Assembly (NCBI RefSeq): GCF_007860015.1
Contig: NZ_SJPS01000001.1
Coordinates: 930,001-994,000, forward strand
DNA: 64,000 nt
Source of the DNA: Bythopirellula polymerisocia
GTDB taxonomy: Bacteria; Planctomycetota; Planctomycetia; Pirellulales; Lacipirellulaceae
Direction: 5' to 3'
Each line of letters opens with the position of its first letter. The first letter of the stretch is position 1. Shown here in pieces: positions 21,630 through 31,144 of this stretch. The notes below the pieces were generated by a model that had not been told where the DNA came from, did not search any database, and saw only the letters and a program-made list of their open reading frames with translations. The position numbers and the translations under genes were made by a program.

Positions 21630-22829
21630 CTATTCTAAAATTTTTGTTACCACGCCGGAGCCTACCGTCTTGCCACCTTCACGGATGGCGAAACGCACTC
21701 CGTCGTCCATGGCGATCGGCTTGCCCAACTCGACACTGATTCGCACATTGTCGCCCGGCATACACATCTCAACATCACCGACCAAGTTGGCTGCCCCGGT
21801 GACATCCGTCGTCCGGAAGTAGAACTGTGGTCGGTAACCGCTGAAGAACGGCGTGTGACGACCCCCTTCTTCTTTGCTCAAGACATAAACTTCAGCCTCG
21901 AACTTAGTGTGAGGAGTAATACTTCCTGGCTTGGCCAACACCTGACCACGCTGGATGTCTTCTCGCTTCACACCACGAAGCAGGCAGCCGACATTGTCGC
22001 CAGCCATCCCGTGATCCATCGTCTTGTTGAATGCCTCGACGCCGGTGCAGGTCGTCTTCGTGGGAGCAGCGGTCAAACCGATGATCTCGACTTCTTCACC
22101 AACCTTGACCATCCCACGCTCGATACGACCCGTAGCAACCGTTCCACGACCTTCGATCGAGAATACGTCTTCGATGGCCATCAGGAATGGCTTGTCGGTT
22201 TCACGAACTGGCTCGGGAATATAAGCATCAATTGCTTCCATCAACTCCGTGATGCACTTGGATGCCTCAGGGTCGGCTGGATTGTCATAGGCAGCCTTTG
22301 CGGCACCCTTGACTACAGGGACCTCGTCGCCAGGGAAACCGTACATCGTCAGCAATTCGCGGACTTCCAATTCAACCAACTCAAGCAATTCCTCGTCGTC
22401 GACAAGATCGCACTTGTTGAGGAACACCACAATCCGTGGCACGCCCACCTGACGAGCCAACAGAATGTGCTCACGAGTTTGAGGCATCGGGCCGTCGGCG
22501 GCCGACACGACCAGGATCGCACCGTCCATCTGGGCGGCACCAGTGATCATATTCTTAATAAAGTCAGCATGGCCCGGACAATCGATGTGGGCATAGTGAC
22601 GATTCGGAGTTTCATATTCGACGTGCGAAACGGCAATTGTCACCGTTTTTGTTTCGTCGCGGACAGTACCCCCCTTGGCGATATCGGCATAGGACTTCGT
22701 CTTAGCGAGCCCCTTGGCCGCCTGAACTGCCAGGATGGCTCCTGTCGTGGTTGTCTTGCCGTGATCGATGTGACCGATCGTACCAACGTTCACATGGGGC
22801 TTGGTACGTGCAAATGTATCCTTAGCCAT
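21630..22829 (-). CDS. tuf: Elongation factor Tu
   Basis: GTPase delivering aminoacyl-tRNA. 399 residues with all G motifs: GHIDHGKTT, the switch I Thr in [26 protein letters not shown]. The switch I region differs from the common RGITI-type sequence, reading [15 protein letters not shown]. Domain II/III blocks [14 protein letters not shown] and [15 protein letters not shown] are standard. GGGAG precedes the ATG. Position after tRNA-Thr(GGT) matches the tufB arrangement of E. coli; no tuf follows fusA. Confidence 0.97.
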   Translation of the reverse strand: MAKDTFARTKPHVNVGTIGHIDHGKTTTTGAILAVQAAKGLAKTKSYADIAKGGTVRDETKTVTIAVSHVEYETPNRHYAHIDCPGHADFIKNMITGAAQMDGAILVVSAADGPMPQTREHILLARQVGVPRIVVFLNKCDLVDDEELLELVELEVRELLTMYGFPGDEVPVVKGAAKAAYDNPADPEASKCITELMEAIDAYIPEPVRETDKPFLMAIEDVFSIEGRGTVATGRIERGMVKVGEEVEIIGLTAAPTKTTCTGVEAFNKTMDHGMAGDNVGCLLRGVKREDIQRGQVLAKPGSITPHTKFEAEVYVLSKEEGGRHTPFFSGYRPQFYFRTTDVTGAANLVGDVEMCMPGDNVRISVELGKPIAMDDGVRFAIREGGKTVGSGVVTKILE

Positions 22830-22919
22830 TTTTCTCCCTAACTAAAATACTAGGTCGTTTGTTTCTAGGACAAAAAAGGTGTTGCTAACCAACCCTTACG
22901 CAAAAAATTACTTACACAA

Positions 22920-22992
<73 letters not shown>

Positions 22993-23120
22993 GGTTTTGA
23001 GCTATTGGCTATTAGCCGTTAGCTATTAGCCATTTGCCGTTAGCTCAGTTGAACCTTCGTTTCTAGGTCTCCAAATTTATTTTTATCCAAAATCTAATCA
23101 CCAACAGCTAATAGCTCTAT
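22993..23120. repeat. Heptad array between tRNA-Gly and tRNA-Thr
   Basis: Words read AGCTATT, GGCTATT, AGCCGTT, AGCTATT, AGCCATT, TGCCGTT, AGCTCAG without break. About 60 bases on, a complementary arm (CCAACAGCTAATAGCT) closes a hairpin. No gene is present. Confidence 0.75.
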
Positions 23121-23125
23121 TTCAA

Positions 23126-23196
23126 AGCGGGTGAAGGGAATCGAACCCTCGTCATCAGCTTGGAAGGCTGTTGCTCTACCATTGAGCTACACCCGC
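23126..23196 (-). tRNA. tRNA-Gly (TCC)
   Basis: Acceptor GCGGGTG pairs with CACCCGC. The anticodon loop TTCCAAG gives TCC. The T-arm contains GTTCGATTC. Third tRNA of the cluster. Confidence 0.96.
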
Positions 23197-23215
23197 CCAA
23201 GGCAAATCCCAATGC

Positions 23216-23280
23216 TCGAATGACCAATGACCAACAAACTTTCGGTTTATCATTTGGTCATTGGTCATTGGGGCCTTGGT
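23216..23280. repeat. CAATGAC heptad hairpin between tRNA-Tyr and tRNA-Gly
   Basis: AATGACCAATGACCAA pairs perfectly with TTGGTCATTGGTCATT across a short loop. The unit CAATGAC is 7 bases. A further partial unit (TTGGTCATTT) follows. Confidence 0.75.
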
Positions 23281-23294
23281 CATTTCCTTCAAAA

Positions 23295-23376
23295 TGGGGA
23301 GTGCAGGATTCGAACCTGCGAAGGCAGAGCCAGCAGATTTACAGTCTGCCCCGTTTGACCGCTTCGGTAACTCCCC
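23295..23376 (-). tRNA. tRNA-Tyr (GTA)
   Basis: Class II tRNA of 82 bases with a long variable arm. Acceptor GGGGAGT pairs with ACTCCCC. The anticodon stem GCAGA/TCTGC holds loop CTGTAAA, anticodon GTA. The T-arm contains GTTCGAATC. Confidence 0.96.
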
Positions 23377-23524
23377 CGATCTGCCAACTACTAGCCCACC
23401 AACTGCACCTATCTACTACTGAAACTTTGCCACATCGCCTGAACAACGCAGTTCAAACCGGAGACTCGTCACCCCGCTTCTAACCACCCACAAACCACAA
23501 TCCCACACGCCAACCAACTGTACG

Positions 23525-23597
23525 AGCTAGCGGAGGGAATTGAACCCACAACCTGCTGATTACAAATCAGCTGCTCTGCCAATTGAGCTACGCTAGC
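23525..23597 (-). tRNA. tRNA-Thr (TGT)
   Basis: Acceptor GCTAGCG pairs with CGCTAGC. The anticodon stem GCTGA/TCAGC holds TTTGTAA, anticodon TGT. The T-arm reads GTTCAATTC. First gene of the supercluster, 30 bases after the -10 element. Confidence 0.96.
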
Positions 23598-23627
23598 CTG
23601 GCTTGGTGAAACTTTCGCGAATCAACT

Positions 23628-23655
23628 AATATAGCCGGGCTGAAATGCCTGACAA
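23628..23655 (-). promoter_or_regulatory. Sigma-70-type promoter of the tRNA-tuf supercluster
   Basis: On the minus strand TTGTCA (23650-23655), a 16-base spacer and TATATT (23628-23633) precede tRNA-Thr(TGT) by 30 bases, placing a start about 23 bases before the tRNA. Confidence 0.7.
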
Positions 23656-23779
23656 GCCGACAAGGGCGAATTTCGCGCCAAAAGTCCCCTCTCGGGACAT
23701 CTCCCCCCTAGTTCCAGGGAATTAGACACCTAAGAGCCCCGGCAAGGTTCCCCCAAATTGACATTTTCCGGGAAATTGG

Positions 23780-26700
23780 TTAGCGACGTCGGCCGACCAA
23801 GAGGCACGTTCCGGTGAAAAGACCGAAGCAAAGCCCCATTGAGACAGGCTCAGGAACAGCTGAAGCCGCAGCAGTCAGCGGCGCGCCATAGTTTGCCTGC
23901 CAGTCTGTCAGGTCTCCCGCACTCAACGGGGCCGGTGATCCTCCGCGCTGCCAAATCAAGAAGTCGCGGCCATCGACGTCGCCATCGAAATCGAAATCGC
24001 CTGGGAGGGCAGCCGCGATGCGGAGTACCGCGCTGGTTACGTTGTAATCCACGACCGCAGTCAGCCCCGCGCCCAAGCCCGTAATATCGATTAGGTCGAA
24101 CGTGCCCGAGATATTCAGGCCAGTCATAAACGCGAATGTGTTGCCCAAAGCGGGCGCGAAGCCGAAATCGACGTCGAGCACGCCGTCGATTAGGGCCGTA
24201 CCATTGACGCTGAGCCGGTCGAACTCGTTGAGACCCGTGCCGTTGACGTCGAGATTGTAAGTAGAAGAATTGCGGAGGTCGAGGTCCTGCACGGTGGCGG
24301 TGCCGTCACTGCTGGCGACGCCTATGTTGATCTGCCCTTCGTTGATAACTACAGTTGAGACGACCGCACCATCGTTGAGCTGTAAATTATTATTGCCCGC
24401 GGAATTTGTGAGCGAGCCGGGCCCGGAAATCGAGGCCCCATTGGTTACGATGACATCTCCGGTAGTCTCCAGGTCAGCATTGAGAATAGTCTGCGAAGCC
24501 GTGTCAAAGGCCCAGACGGCGGCCCCCGTCATCACAACCTGACTATCGGCGTTCACAGTGAGATCGCCGTCGAAGGTGTGAGTAAAGTTGGACTGGAAGG
24601 TACCGCCGTTAAGGTTTAGATCGCCGGTGTTCTCAAAGACAAGTTCGCGACCGACGACTTCAAAAGTACGGCCAGCGTCAACATTGGCATCGCCGCCGAA
24701 AGGGTCGGCGGTGTTGAAGTTTTGAAGCCGCAGGTTGCCGGTTTGCGCCTGAAGAATGCCGGCCTCTGCGCCCGTGCCGTCAAGATCGGTCAGGGCGTTG
24801 TTGATGTTAAGCGTACCACCCTGGGCAAGAATGCTATTGTCGTTTGTGACGCGGCTGGTGACGGTGCCGTTGCCGCGCAGGTTGCGAACGTCGAGAGTGA
24901 TCAGGCCGGTCCCCTGGAGTGTACCGTTGTCGAGACTAATGCCGTTGGAGGTCACGGAGCTAGCCAGGCTGGTGTCGAGCTGAAGCGTGCCGCTGTTGGC
25001 GCGGAGGGTACCCATATCGGTGATGGAACCGTTGACTTCGAGGGTGCCGCCATTGGCGATGAGTTCGGCACTGCCGCCGAACGTGATATCCGTGTTGATA
25101 ATACCATTACCACGCAATGCGATGTCGTTATCGGCACGGAGTACACCGTTGGCGTTACCGCTAATAGTGCCGCCACTGATTGTGTTTGGGTCGCCAATCG
25201 TACCGCCACTGAGGCGGAGTCCTTCATCAGCGCCGCCGCCCGTGAGGTTCACCGTGCCGCCGATGTCCAGGCGGGCATCCACACGGCCGTCACCCACGAC
25301 GTTCAGCGTCCCGTTCATGTTTAAGTCGGACCCGGTCAGGAAAGTGTTGACCGAGAAGTTGCCGTTGTAGTTGATGATGCCGGTAGGGATGACTGTCCAT
25401 TCTGCGTTTGCGTTATCAAGGTTTATAGCAAGAGTCGCGGTGTCGGAAATGTTCAGTTCGCTAGTCGATGCCGGTAAGACCGTAGTGAACCCATAATCCT
25501 CGACCGTCGCGGCATTGATTGTCAGATTTGCATTGATGTCATTGTCGCCAGCAGTGAGCAATACGAGACCACCGTTACCGGACAACGCACCGTCCAGAGC
25601 GACAGTACCGCCAGTCATATTGAGGGTGGTAGCCTCCGCGAAGTCGGCCCCGACGATGCGCAAAGTACCCTGCCCGGTGAACTCGGCGTTGTTACCGCCA
25701 GCATTGGAGAGGAAGAGGGTGTTTGCGTTGGTGATATTGAGGGTAGCGCCGGCAGCGACATTGACGTCCGCATCTGAGTTGAACGTGACAGGAGCGCCGA
25801 TATTCAGTGTGCCGGAATTGATGTTGACGTCGGCATTGAGCGTTTCGAGATCGTCGCCAATGAGAACACGGTCACCGAAGAGGTTGCCGCCACCGTTGGA
25901 GTTGATTGCGCCATCCATGAACCATTCGTTGGCTGCGTTGTTAACATTAATAGTACCGCCAGTAAAGTTCATCGCTAGGTCGAAAACTTCGGCACCAGCG
26001 GTTTCAATAGTCGTGACGTTGAGGTCCAGGCTACCGCCGGGGGCGAGAGTGACATTGCCACCGTCGAGGTCGATAGTAGTTACATTAATCGCCGAAGTTC
26101 CGGTGACGGTCAGTCCAGAGTGTAACAGGTCGCTGCCTGCGACACCGGAAACGTCGCCACCATTGAGGGTGAGCAGGGTGTTGACGTCGGCAACTCCATT
26201 GACGGTATTGATATTTAGCACCGCACCTTCGTTGAGAGTGGTGGCAGTGTTAATGTCGCCCATAGCACCGGTGATGTTGATGATGCCGCCGCTGTCGACG
26301 ACCAACGCGGAGCCGGAAAGCAGAGCGGGCGTACCCGCGGCTGCCGTGTCGTTGAGTGTGAGGACGCCTGCAGCTCCCAGGTTCCATGTGCCGTCGGCGA
26401 CGGTGACCTGAAGTGTGCCGGCATCGTTGACAGTTATGGGGTTGTTGTTGAAAGTGTCGTTGCCAACGTCGATGTTGGTGACGTTGAGTGTGAGCGAGCC
26501 AGTGGTATTGATTACGGTGTTGCCCTGATCCCAGTCGTAGGTGGCGACAGAAATTACAGTGTCGCCGGTGACAGTAGAGTTGCCATTCTGAGTGATGCGC
26601 CCAGTGCCAAGGACGCTCGCGGGGCCTATCCAAGTAGTCGCGCCGTTGAGAGTGAGTGTGCCGTTGACCGTGACGTTGGTGTTATTGAGGAACGTCTGAG

Positions 26701-28144
26701 TGCCATCGAGTTGAGCAGTTGCCCCGGCGTCAACAACGAGATTGGCACCCGCGACAAACTCGGTGTCGGCGTTGGCGTCGAAGGTGCCGGCATTGACGTT
26801 GAGCGTGCCATTGAGTTGCATCCGCGAGCCGTTGAGGGTCGAGGTCCCTGGGCCGTTAACATCGAAGCTATCACCGCTGCCGAAGGTCCATTCGCCGTCG
26901 GCTACAGTAACATCCAACTCGCCTCCGTTCATGGCGATCCCCCCGTCGTAGGAGTCGTTGCCGTCAAAGCTAGTGAGGTCCAGGTCTAGATTGCCGAGAG
27001 AGTTGATGGTGGTGAGGTTGGTCGCGCCTCCGCCGCCATCCCAGTTAAAGTCGGCATCGTCGATATTGACGATCGAGTTGACGATCAATTCGGTGTTGGT
27101 ATTGCCGATCTGGAAGTCGACGCCGGCTCCGATAGTGGTCGTCGAATCGAACTGAATTTTTCCCTGGGTGAGATTGATGATTCCCCCAGTGGCAGTGAAG
27201 GCGGCCGTGTCAATGATGAGGTGATCGGCTGTGTTGTCGAGATTAATGTCGCCGCCGGACATTGTGATGAGCTGGCCAGTGAGGGTGGCGGGGCCAGCGG
27301 TCTGGCCGACGAGGAACCCGGCTTGAGTATTGACATTCATCGTGCCGGCGAACTCCCAGGCCAAGGACGAGTCGAACGTCGACTTACGACTGAGGTTGAT
27401 CGTGTCGTTGAAAGTGTCGGCCATCATCACATCGAGGTCGAGCGTACCGGCAGGAAGCAGGTTGACGATATTGGGCGTGCCGTTGTCGAAATCCACCCGA
27501 GCGTCGGTGTCGGCCGCAGTGATCTGAAGAGTTGCGGCTTGATCAGTGAGAAGACCTATGCCGTCGAAGGTATAGCCCGCATTGAGGATGCCCGTTCCGG
27601 ACATGTTTAGTAGTGTCGTGTTCGCACCGACGGACTGATCGAGTTGGATGTTGCCATAGCCGGTAAGTGTGCCGGCGAGGTCAAATACACCGTTGTCGAC
27701 CTGGAGCCTTCCGCCGAGCATTAGCACCGTGGCGCCTGCATTGAGGTCAAGCGTGTTCGTATCAAAAGAGATGAAGGTCTGGGTCGCACGGGGTTTGATC
27801 AGCAGGGTCGAGCCCGCGCCTGTGATTGTGGTAGCGGTGGAGACAAAAGTATTAAACTCGCCCGTATCCAGATCGTTGCCGTTGATGATTGTCAGCGAGT
27901 TCATCGAGTCGTTGACATCCATCGTGGTGCGCGTCCCCTCGGTGCCGATGATGTTGCCTAGAGTTACGTCGTCGCCAACCAGCGGCACGCCCGGAGGGGT
28001 CCAGTTATTGGCAGTGTTCCAGGTGCTGTTGCTGGCGGAGTTCCACGATTTGGCAACCGCGTGGACGGATTTCTCATCTTCGACACACACGCCTAGAATG
28101 ACAATTGCGGCCAAGAACAAGCGGACTGGATTTAAGCGAGACAT
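23780..28144 (-). CDS. Giant PEP-CTERM beta-repeat surface protein
   Basis: Predicted secreted protein handled by exosortase. The start at 28144 is supported by GGAGG about 10 bases upstream and gives 1454 residues with a signal peptide (RLFLAAIVILGVCV). An N-terminal W...NNW..PG.P..GDD module recurs in the neighbouring genes. About 1300 residues of Asn/Gly/Thr-rich repeats of the LNVNGGTL type follow, suggesting a stacked beta-solenoid like autotransporter passengers. The C-terminus has a dockerin-like calcium loop (DFDFDGDVDGRDFLIWQR), then VPEP, a hydrophobic span and RRR. No enzymatic motif was seen. It starts a run of five such genes. Confidence 0.9.
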   Translation of the reverse strand: MSRLNPVRLFLAAIVILGVCVEDEKSVHAVAKSWNSASNSTWNTANNWTPPGVPLVGDDVTLGNIIGTEGTRTTMDVNDSMNSLTIINGNDLDTGEFNTFVSTATTITGAGSTLLIKPRATQTFISFDTNTLDLNAGATVLMLGGRLQVDNGVFDLAGTLTGYGNIQLDQSVGANTTLLNMSGTGILNAGYTFDGIGLLTDQAATLQITAADTDARVDFDNGTPNIVNLLPAGTLDLDVMMADTFNDTINLSRKSTFDSSLAWEFAGTMNVNTQAGFLVGQTAGPATLTGQLITMSGGDINLDNTADHLIIDTAAFTATGGIINLTQGKIQFDSTTTIGAGVDFQIGNTNTELIVNSIVNIDDADFNWDGGGGATNLTTINSLGNLDLDLTSFDGNDSYDGGIAMNGGELDVTVADGEWTFGSGDSFDVNGPGTSTLNGSRMQLNGTLNVNAGTFDANADTEFVAGANLVVDAGATAQLDGTQTFLNNTNVTVNGTLTLNGATTWIGPASVLGTGRITQNGNSTVTGDTVISVATYDWDQGNTVINTTGSLTLNVTNIDVGNDTFNNNPITVNDAGTLQVTVADGTWNLGAAGVLTLNDTAAAGTPALLSGSALVVDSGGIINITGAMGDINTATTLNEGAVLNINTVNGVADVNTLLTLNGGDVSGVAGSDLLHSGLTVTGTSAINVTTIDLDGGNVTLAPGGSLDLNVTTIETAGAEVFDLAMNFTGGTINVNNAANEWFMDGAINSNGGGNLFGDRVLIGDDLETLNADVNINSGTLNIGAPVTFNSDADVNVAAGATLNITNANTLFLSNAGGNNAEFTGQGTLRIVGADFAEATTLNMTGGTVALDGALSGNGGLVLLTAGDNDINANLTINAATVEDYGFTTVLPASTSELNISDTATLAINLDNANAEWTVIPTGIINYNGNFSVNTFLTGSDLNMNGTLNVVGDGRVDARLDIGGTVNLTGGGADEGLRLSGGTIGDPNTISGGTISGNANGVLRADNDIALRGNGIINTDITFGGSAELIANGGTLEVNGSITDMGTLRANSGTLQLDTSLASSVTSNGISLDNGTLQGTGLITLDVRNLRGNGTVTSRVTNDNSILAQGGTLNINNALTDLDGTGAEAGILQAQTGNLRLQNFNTADPFGGDANVDAGRTFEVVGRELVFENTGDLNLNGGTFQSNFTHTFDGDLTVNADSQVVMTGAAVWAFDTASQTILNADLETTGDVIVTNGASISGPGSLTNSAGNNNLQLNDGAVVSTVVINEGQINIGVASSDGTATVQDLDLRNSSTYNLDVNGTGLNEFDRLSVNGTALIDGVLDVDFGFAPALGNTFAFMTGLNISGTFDLIDITGLGAGLTAVVDYNVTSAVLRIAAALPGDFDFDGDVDGRDFLIWQRGGSPAPLSAGDLTDWQANYGAPLTAAASAVPEPVSMGLCFGLFTGTCLLVGRRR

Positions 28145-28251
28145 TTCAAAAGTCCTCCAAGTGGGCGTCTCCGTGCAGGCCAAGGAGACGCAAGTTTCGT
28201 ATCAATTGAGAAGAACTGGTGCAAATAGTTTTTTAGTTCCAAGTCGCCTTC

Positions 28252-28437
28252 CTAGAGACGTTCGCAGCAGCAATTCTTAAAAGCAAAGCAATAACGAGAG
28301 GCATAGTCTTTCAAGATAAATGCGTGGATAGTTTCAAGCGCAGAAAACTCGGATCTATTACCCGGAAAAATGAGATCGTAAGCCAGCAGTAAGAAAACGG
28401 CCTGAAAAAGGGCCACCAATATAATGGCTTGGAACAT
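28252..28437 (-). CDS. Small membrane protein with Cys-rich tail
   Basis: 61 residues from ATG at 28437, preceded by a strong GGGGAGAG site. One hydrophobic span (IILVALFQAVFLLLAYDLIF) is followed by a polar region and a tail containing FKNCCCER. No family recognised. The good ribosome-binding site and single clean span support a real gene, but it is short and lies between two PEP-CTERM genes. Confidence 0.45.
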   Translation of the reverse strand: MFQAIILVALFQAVFLLLAYDLIFPGNRSEFSALETIHAFILKDYASRYCFAFKNCCCERL

Positions 28438-28726
28438 GAACTCTCCCCCCGGTCGGTTCACTTTACTGCCGAGAACAAAATAACAAGGTCGCAATCGATG
28501 GCGAATCCTTGTCCAACGTGTTAAGCGGCGTGCTCTAAAGTTGAAAAATGAGCAGGCGGTTCCGAATGTAACCCGGATCTAACACAATGCAAGAAAAAAA
28601 CTTATCGTTTTGAGATGCGTATGCTGGGGAGAATAGGAAATAAGAAGAGTTCTTGATTTCAATCGCTGCTATTATTAAAGTCACTTATGCAGTGTGGTTT
28701 TAAAACACTATATGCATTGATCGCAA

Positions 28727-31144
28727 TTAACTGCGAAACGATTGTATCTTAAGGCGTTGAAATGCCCTGCGTTTAGGTGATAATCTCATGCGCACAAAAG
28801 ATACAACAGAGATCATCAGGAGCGCGCAAGTGCTGGGTTCCGGCACGGCAGCCTGCGCAGCTACCAATGGCACACCACTGCCATACTGCCGCTGCCAGAT
28901 AAGAAAATCACGACCATCGACGTCGCTGTCGTCGTCGGCGTCGCCTTGCATATGGGTGCTACCTGTGGCGTAATTCGCTTGCCAGCGATTGAGATCATCG
29001 CCATCCACGTCCCCATCCTCTTCGAAGTCGCCGGCGAGCGGGGCGATGAATTGATAGGCGATTGTCTGCGGAGTAGAAATATCGAGCCAATTAAATCCTG
29101 AAGGGAGAGGGGGCAGATTAATCTGGGAAAAATTCCCGGTGATCGTGCCGGCGGTGTCTACGAGTGTGAAAACATCTCCATTCGTGGGAAAGTAGCCGGG
29201 AAGGAATGAGACGTTCAATTTTGTACTTCCAGGGGTGATCATGAACACATTGGCAGGATCGGTAGAAAACAATTGATCGTACTCCAGGCCGGGGGTCGTG
29301 CCGCAGAGTTCCAAATTCAATTGACCGAAAAAGCTGATCTCATAGGTCCCCTCCAGCGGAACTTGAGCAGTCCCGCCTGGATCGCCAGGCGAATGGATAT
29401 TCGTAATGTTGACATTCTTCATTGTTCCGGAGCCACCCACAGGACCATTGAAATTCATGCGCACACTCACAGAGGCACCCTCGACTCGCCCGTTGTTGAT
29501 AAAGGTGCCCGGTCCATTCACGCGGGAGGAACTGACGTTGCCGGCCGCTGTGCGGCGGAGAACATGGCCAGAACCAAGCGTCGCAGTAAAGCCAGCGGCG
29601 ATGTTGAAGTCCGCGCCTAGAAGCGAGTCGAGGACAATTTCTCCAGTGCCGCTGATTTCCACGTTGTCATCCACACCCAAGCGACTGGAGACCGTGATCG
29701 TATTATTATTGACCAAGAATGTGCCGCCTAGGTTGAGCAGATTATTGCCGGTCAAAACCTCAATAGGAGCGTTGCTGATAACATCTTCTAGGCGTGCGGC
29801 GTTCCCGCTAGCAACTAACTTTCCGCCGCTGGCGGCTTCCAATCGTCCACCATGAATAACCGAACTTCCCTGGAGATGAATCACACCACCGTTGGCCAGA
29901 AGAACGCCATTCGTATCGTTTTGAGTAATTGTCGAGCCGAGGACGCCAATCGTGGCACCAGCGTCGGCACGGATCGTGCTATTGTTGGTTTTCGCGTAAC
30001 CATTCATGAGCAACTCAGTGCCGCCGCTGAGAGGCTCAGCAATGATGAGACCATCATTGACGATTGCGCCTTGAATTTGCCCAACGCCGCGGATCGTTTG
30101 ATTCGGTCCAAAAGTACCGACTGTACTTGCATGTGAGGTGATCGTCGCTCCAAGCCCTGGAGAATTCATAATGACTTCGCCTGTCCCATCAAGCGTGCCC
30201 GTTTCTTCGAACTTCAATTGCAAGCCACTCACATTGTCCCGGTTGATCAGTATCGTGCCATTGTTGGTAAATCCACCTCCTTTGACGAGCAGATTGCCAG
30301 TCGCTCAGCTGCCAGAGATGAGATTGAATTGTCCATCAAGCTCCTCGACGCTATCGAAAGTCAGCGCATTTCCGGTCGTCTGAAAGGCGCCGCCATTCAC
30401 TGATTTCAGCGTGCCCCCCGTAATCGTGATGTTGTTCACAATAACCGTGCTGGTATCGGCAATAAGCTGCCCAGTACTTCCCTGGGTGATGTTCACTCCA
30501 AGTCTCAGTGTAGCCGTGGGCGAGGACTGAATGACGCCATGATTGGTCTTCGCGCCGTCCCTGATCAGCAGCTCGGCAGTCGAATCGCCGTTGGCCTCCG
30601 AAGCGGTAATCGTGCCAAAGTTAATCAGGCTCATGGGGATTTGACCCTCTCCACGAATGGTGTGGCCGGCCATTTGCGTAACAGGATTGCTTTTATTGAT
30701 GTTGTTCAGACGTGCGTCATCGGAGATTGCACCCAGTACGATCTCGCCGCTGCCATCGATGGTGCCCCCTGCGGTGCCGAAGGTAAGCGTTGCCAGGTCG
30801 GTGGAGTTGTCGCTGTTGACGGTAATGATGCCGTTATTTGTGAGCGTAGTGCCATTGATCGTGAGAGTGTTGCCGCCAGGGATTTCGATTTCGCCGCCAG
30901 CAAGTACTTCTAAAGTCAGCGCATTGGCCGAGATCACATCGACGATCGTCGGAGCCGGTGCCCCTACAATTGCATCCGTTGAGCTAATGGGAATACCGTT
31001 GGACCAATTCTCCGCAACGTTCCAACCTTGGGGTTTGACAATATCATCTCCCTGCCAGGTTGTTTGACCCTTGGCTAGCGCGGGCAATAGTGAGATGAGA
31101 CAATAGAATGAGATCGTTATTACAAGGTATTGCTGGCGCTTCAT
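28727..31144 (-). pseudogene. PEP-CTERM dockerin-like protein split by in-frame TGA
   Basis: One 806-codon frame runs from ATG at 31144 (GGAGG upstream) to 28727, broken only by TGA at 30305-30307. The upstream part has a signal peptide (YLVITISFYCLISLL), the W...ENWSNGIP module and beta repeats such as HTIRGEGQI. The part after the stop continues the same repeats without frame change and ends in paired dockerin-like loops (DFEEDGDVDGDDLNRWQ and DADDDSDVDGRDFLIWQ), VPEP, a hydrophobic span and KRR, plus about 14 further residues. Without read-through the sorting tail is lost, so the product would be a truncated secreted fragment. The closest relative by eye is the next gene upstream. Nonsense mutation, sequencing error or read-through remain possible. 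Confidence 0.8.

Noticed and set aside
21855..22841. A 328-codon + strand frame opposite tuf
   Set aside because: Fully antisense to EF-Tu, which is unmistakable; no independent evidence for a gene.
25515..26411. A 298-codon + strand frame rich in Pro, Ser and Val opposite the giant PEP-CTERM gene
   Set aside because: Low-complexity product that simply mirrors the Asn/Gly/Thr repeats; no start signals.
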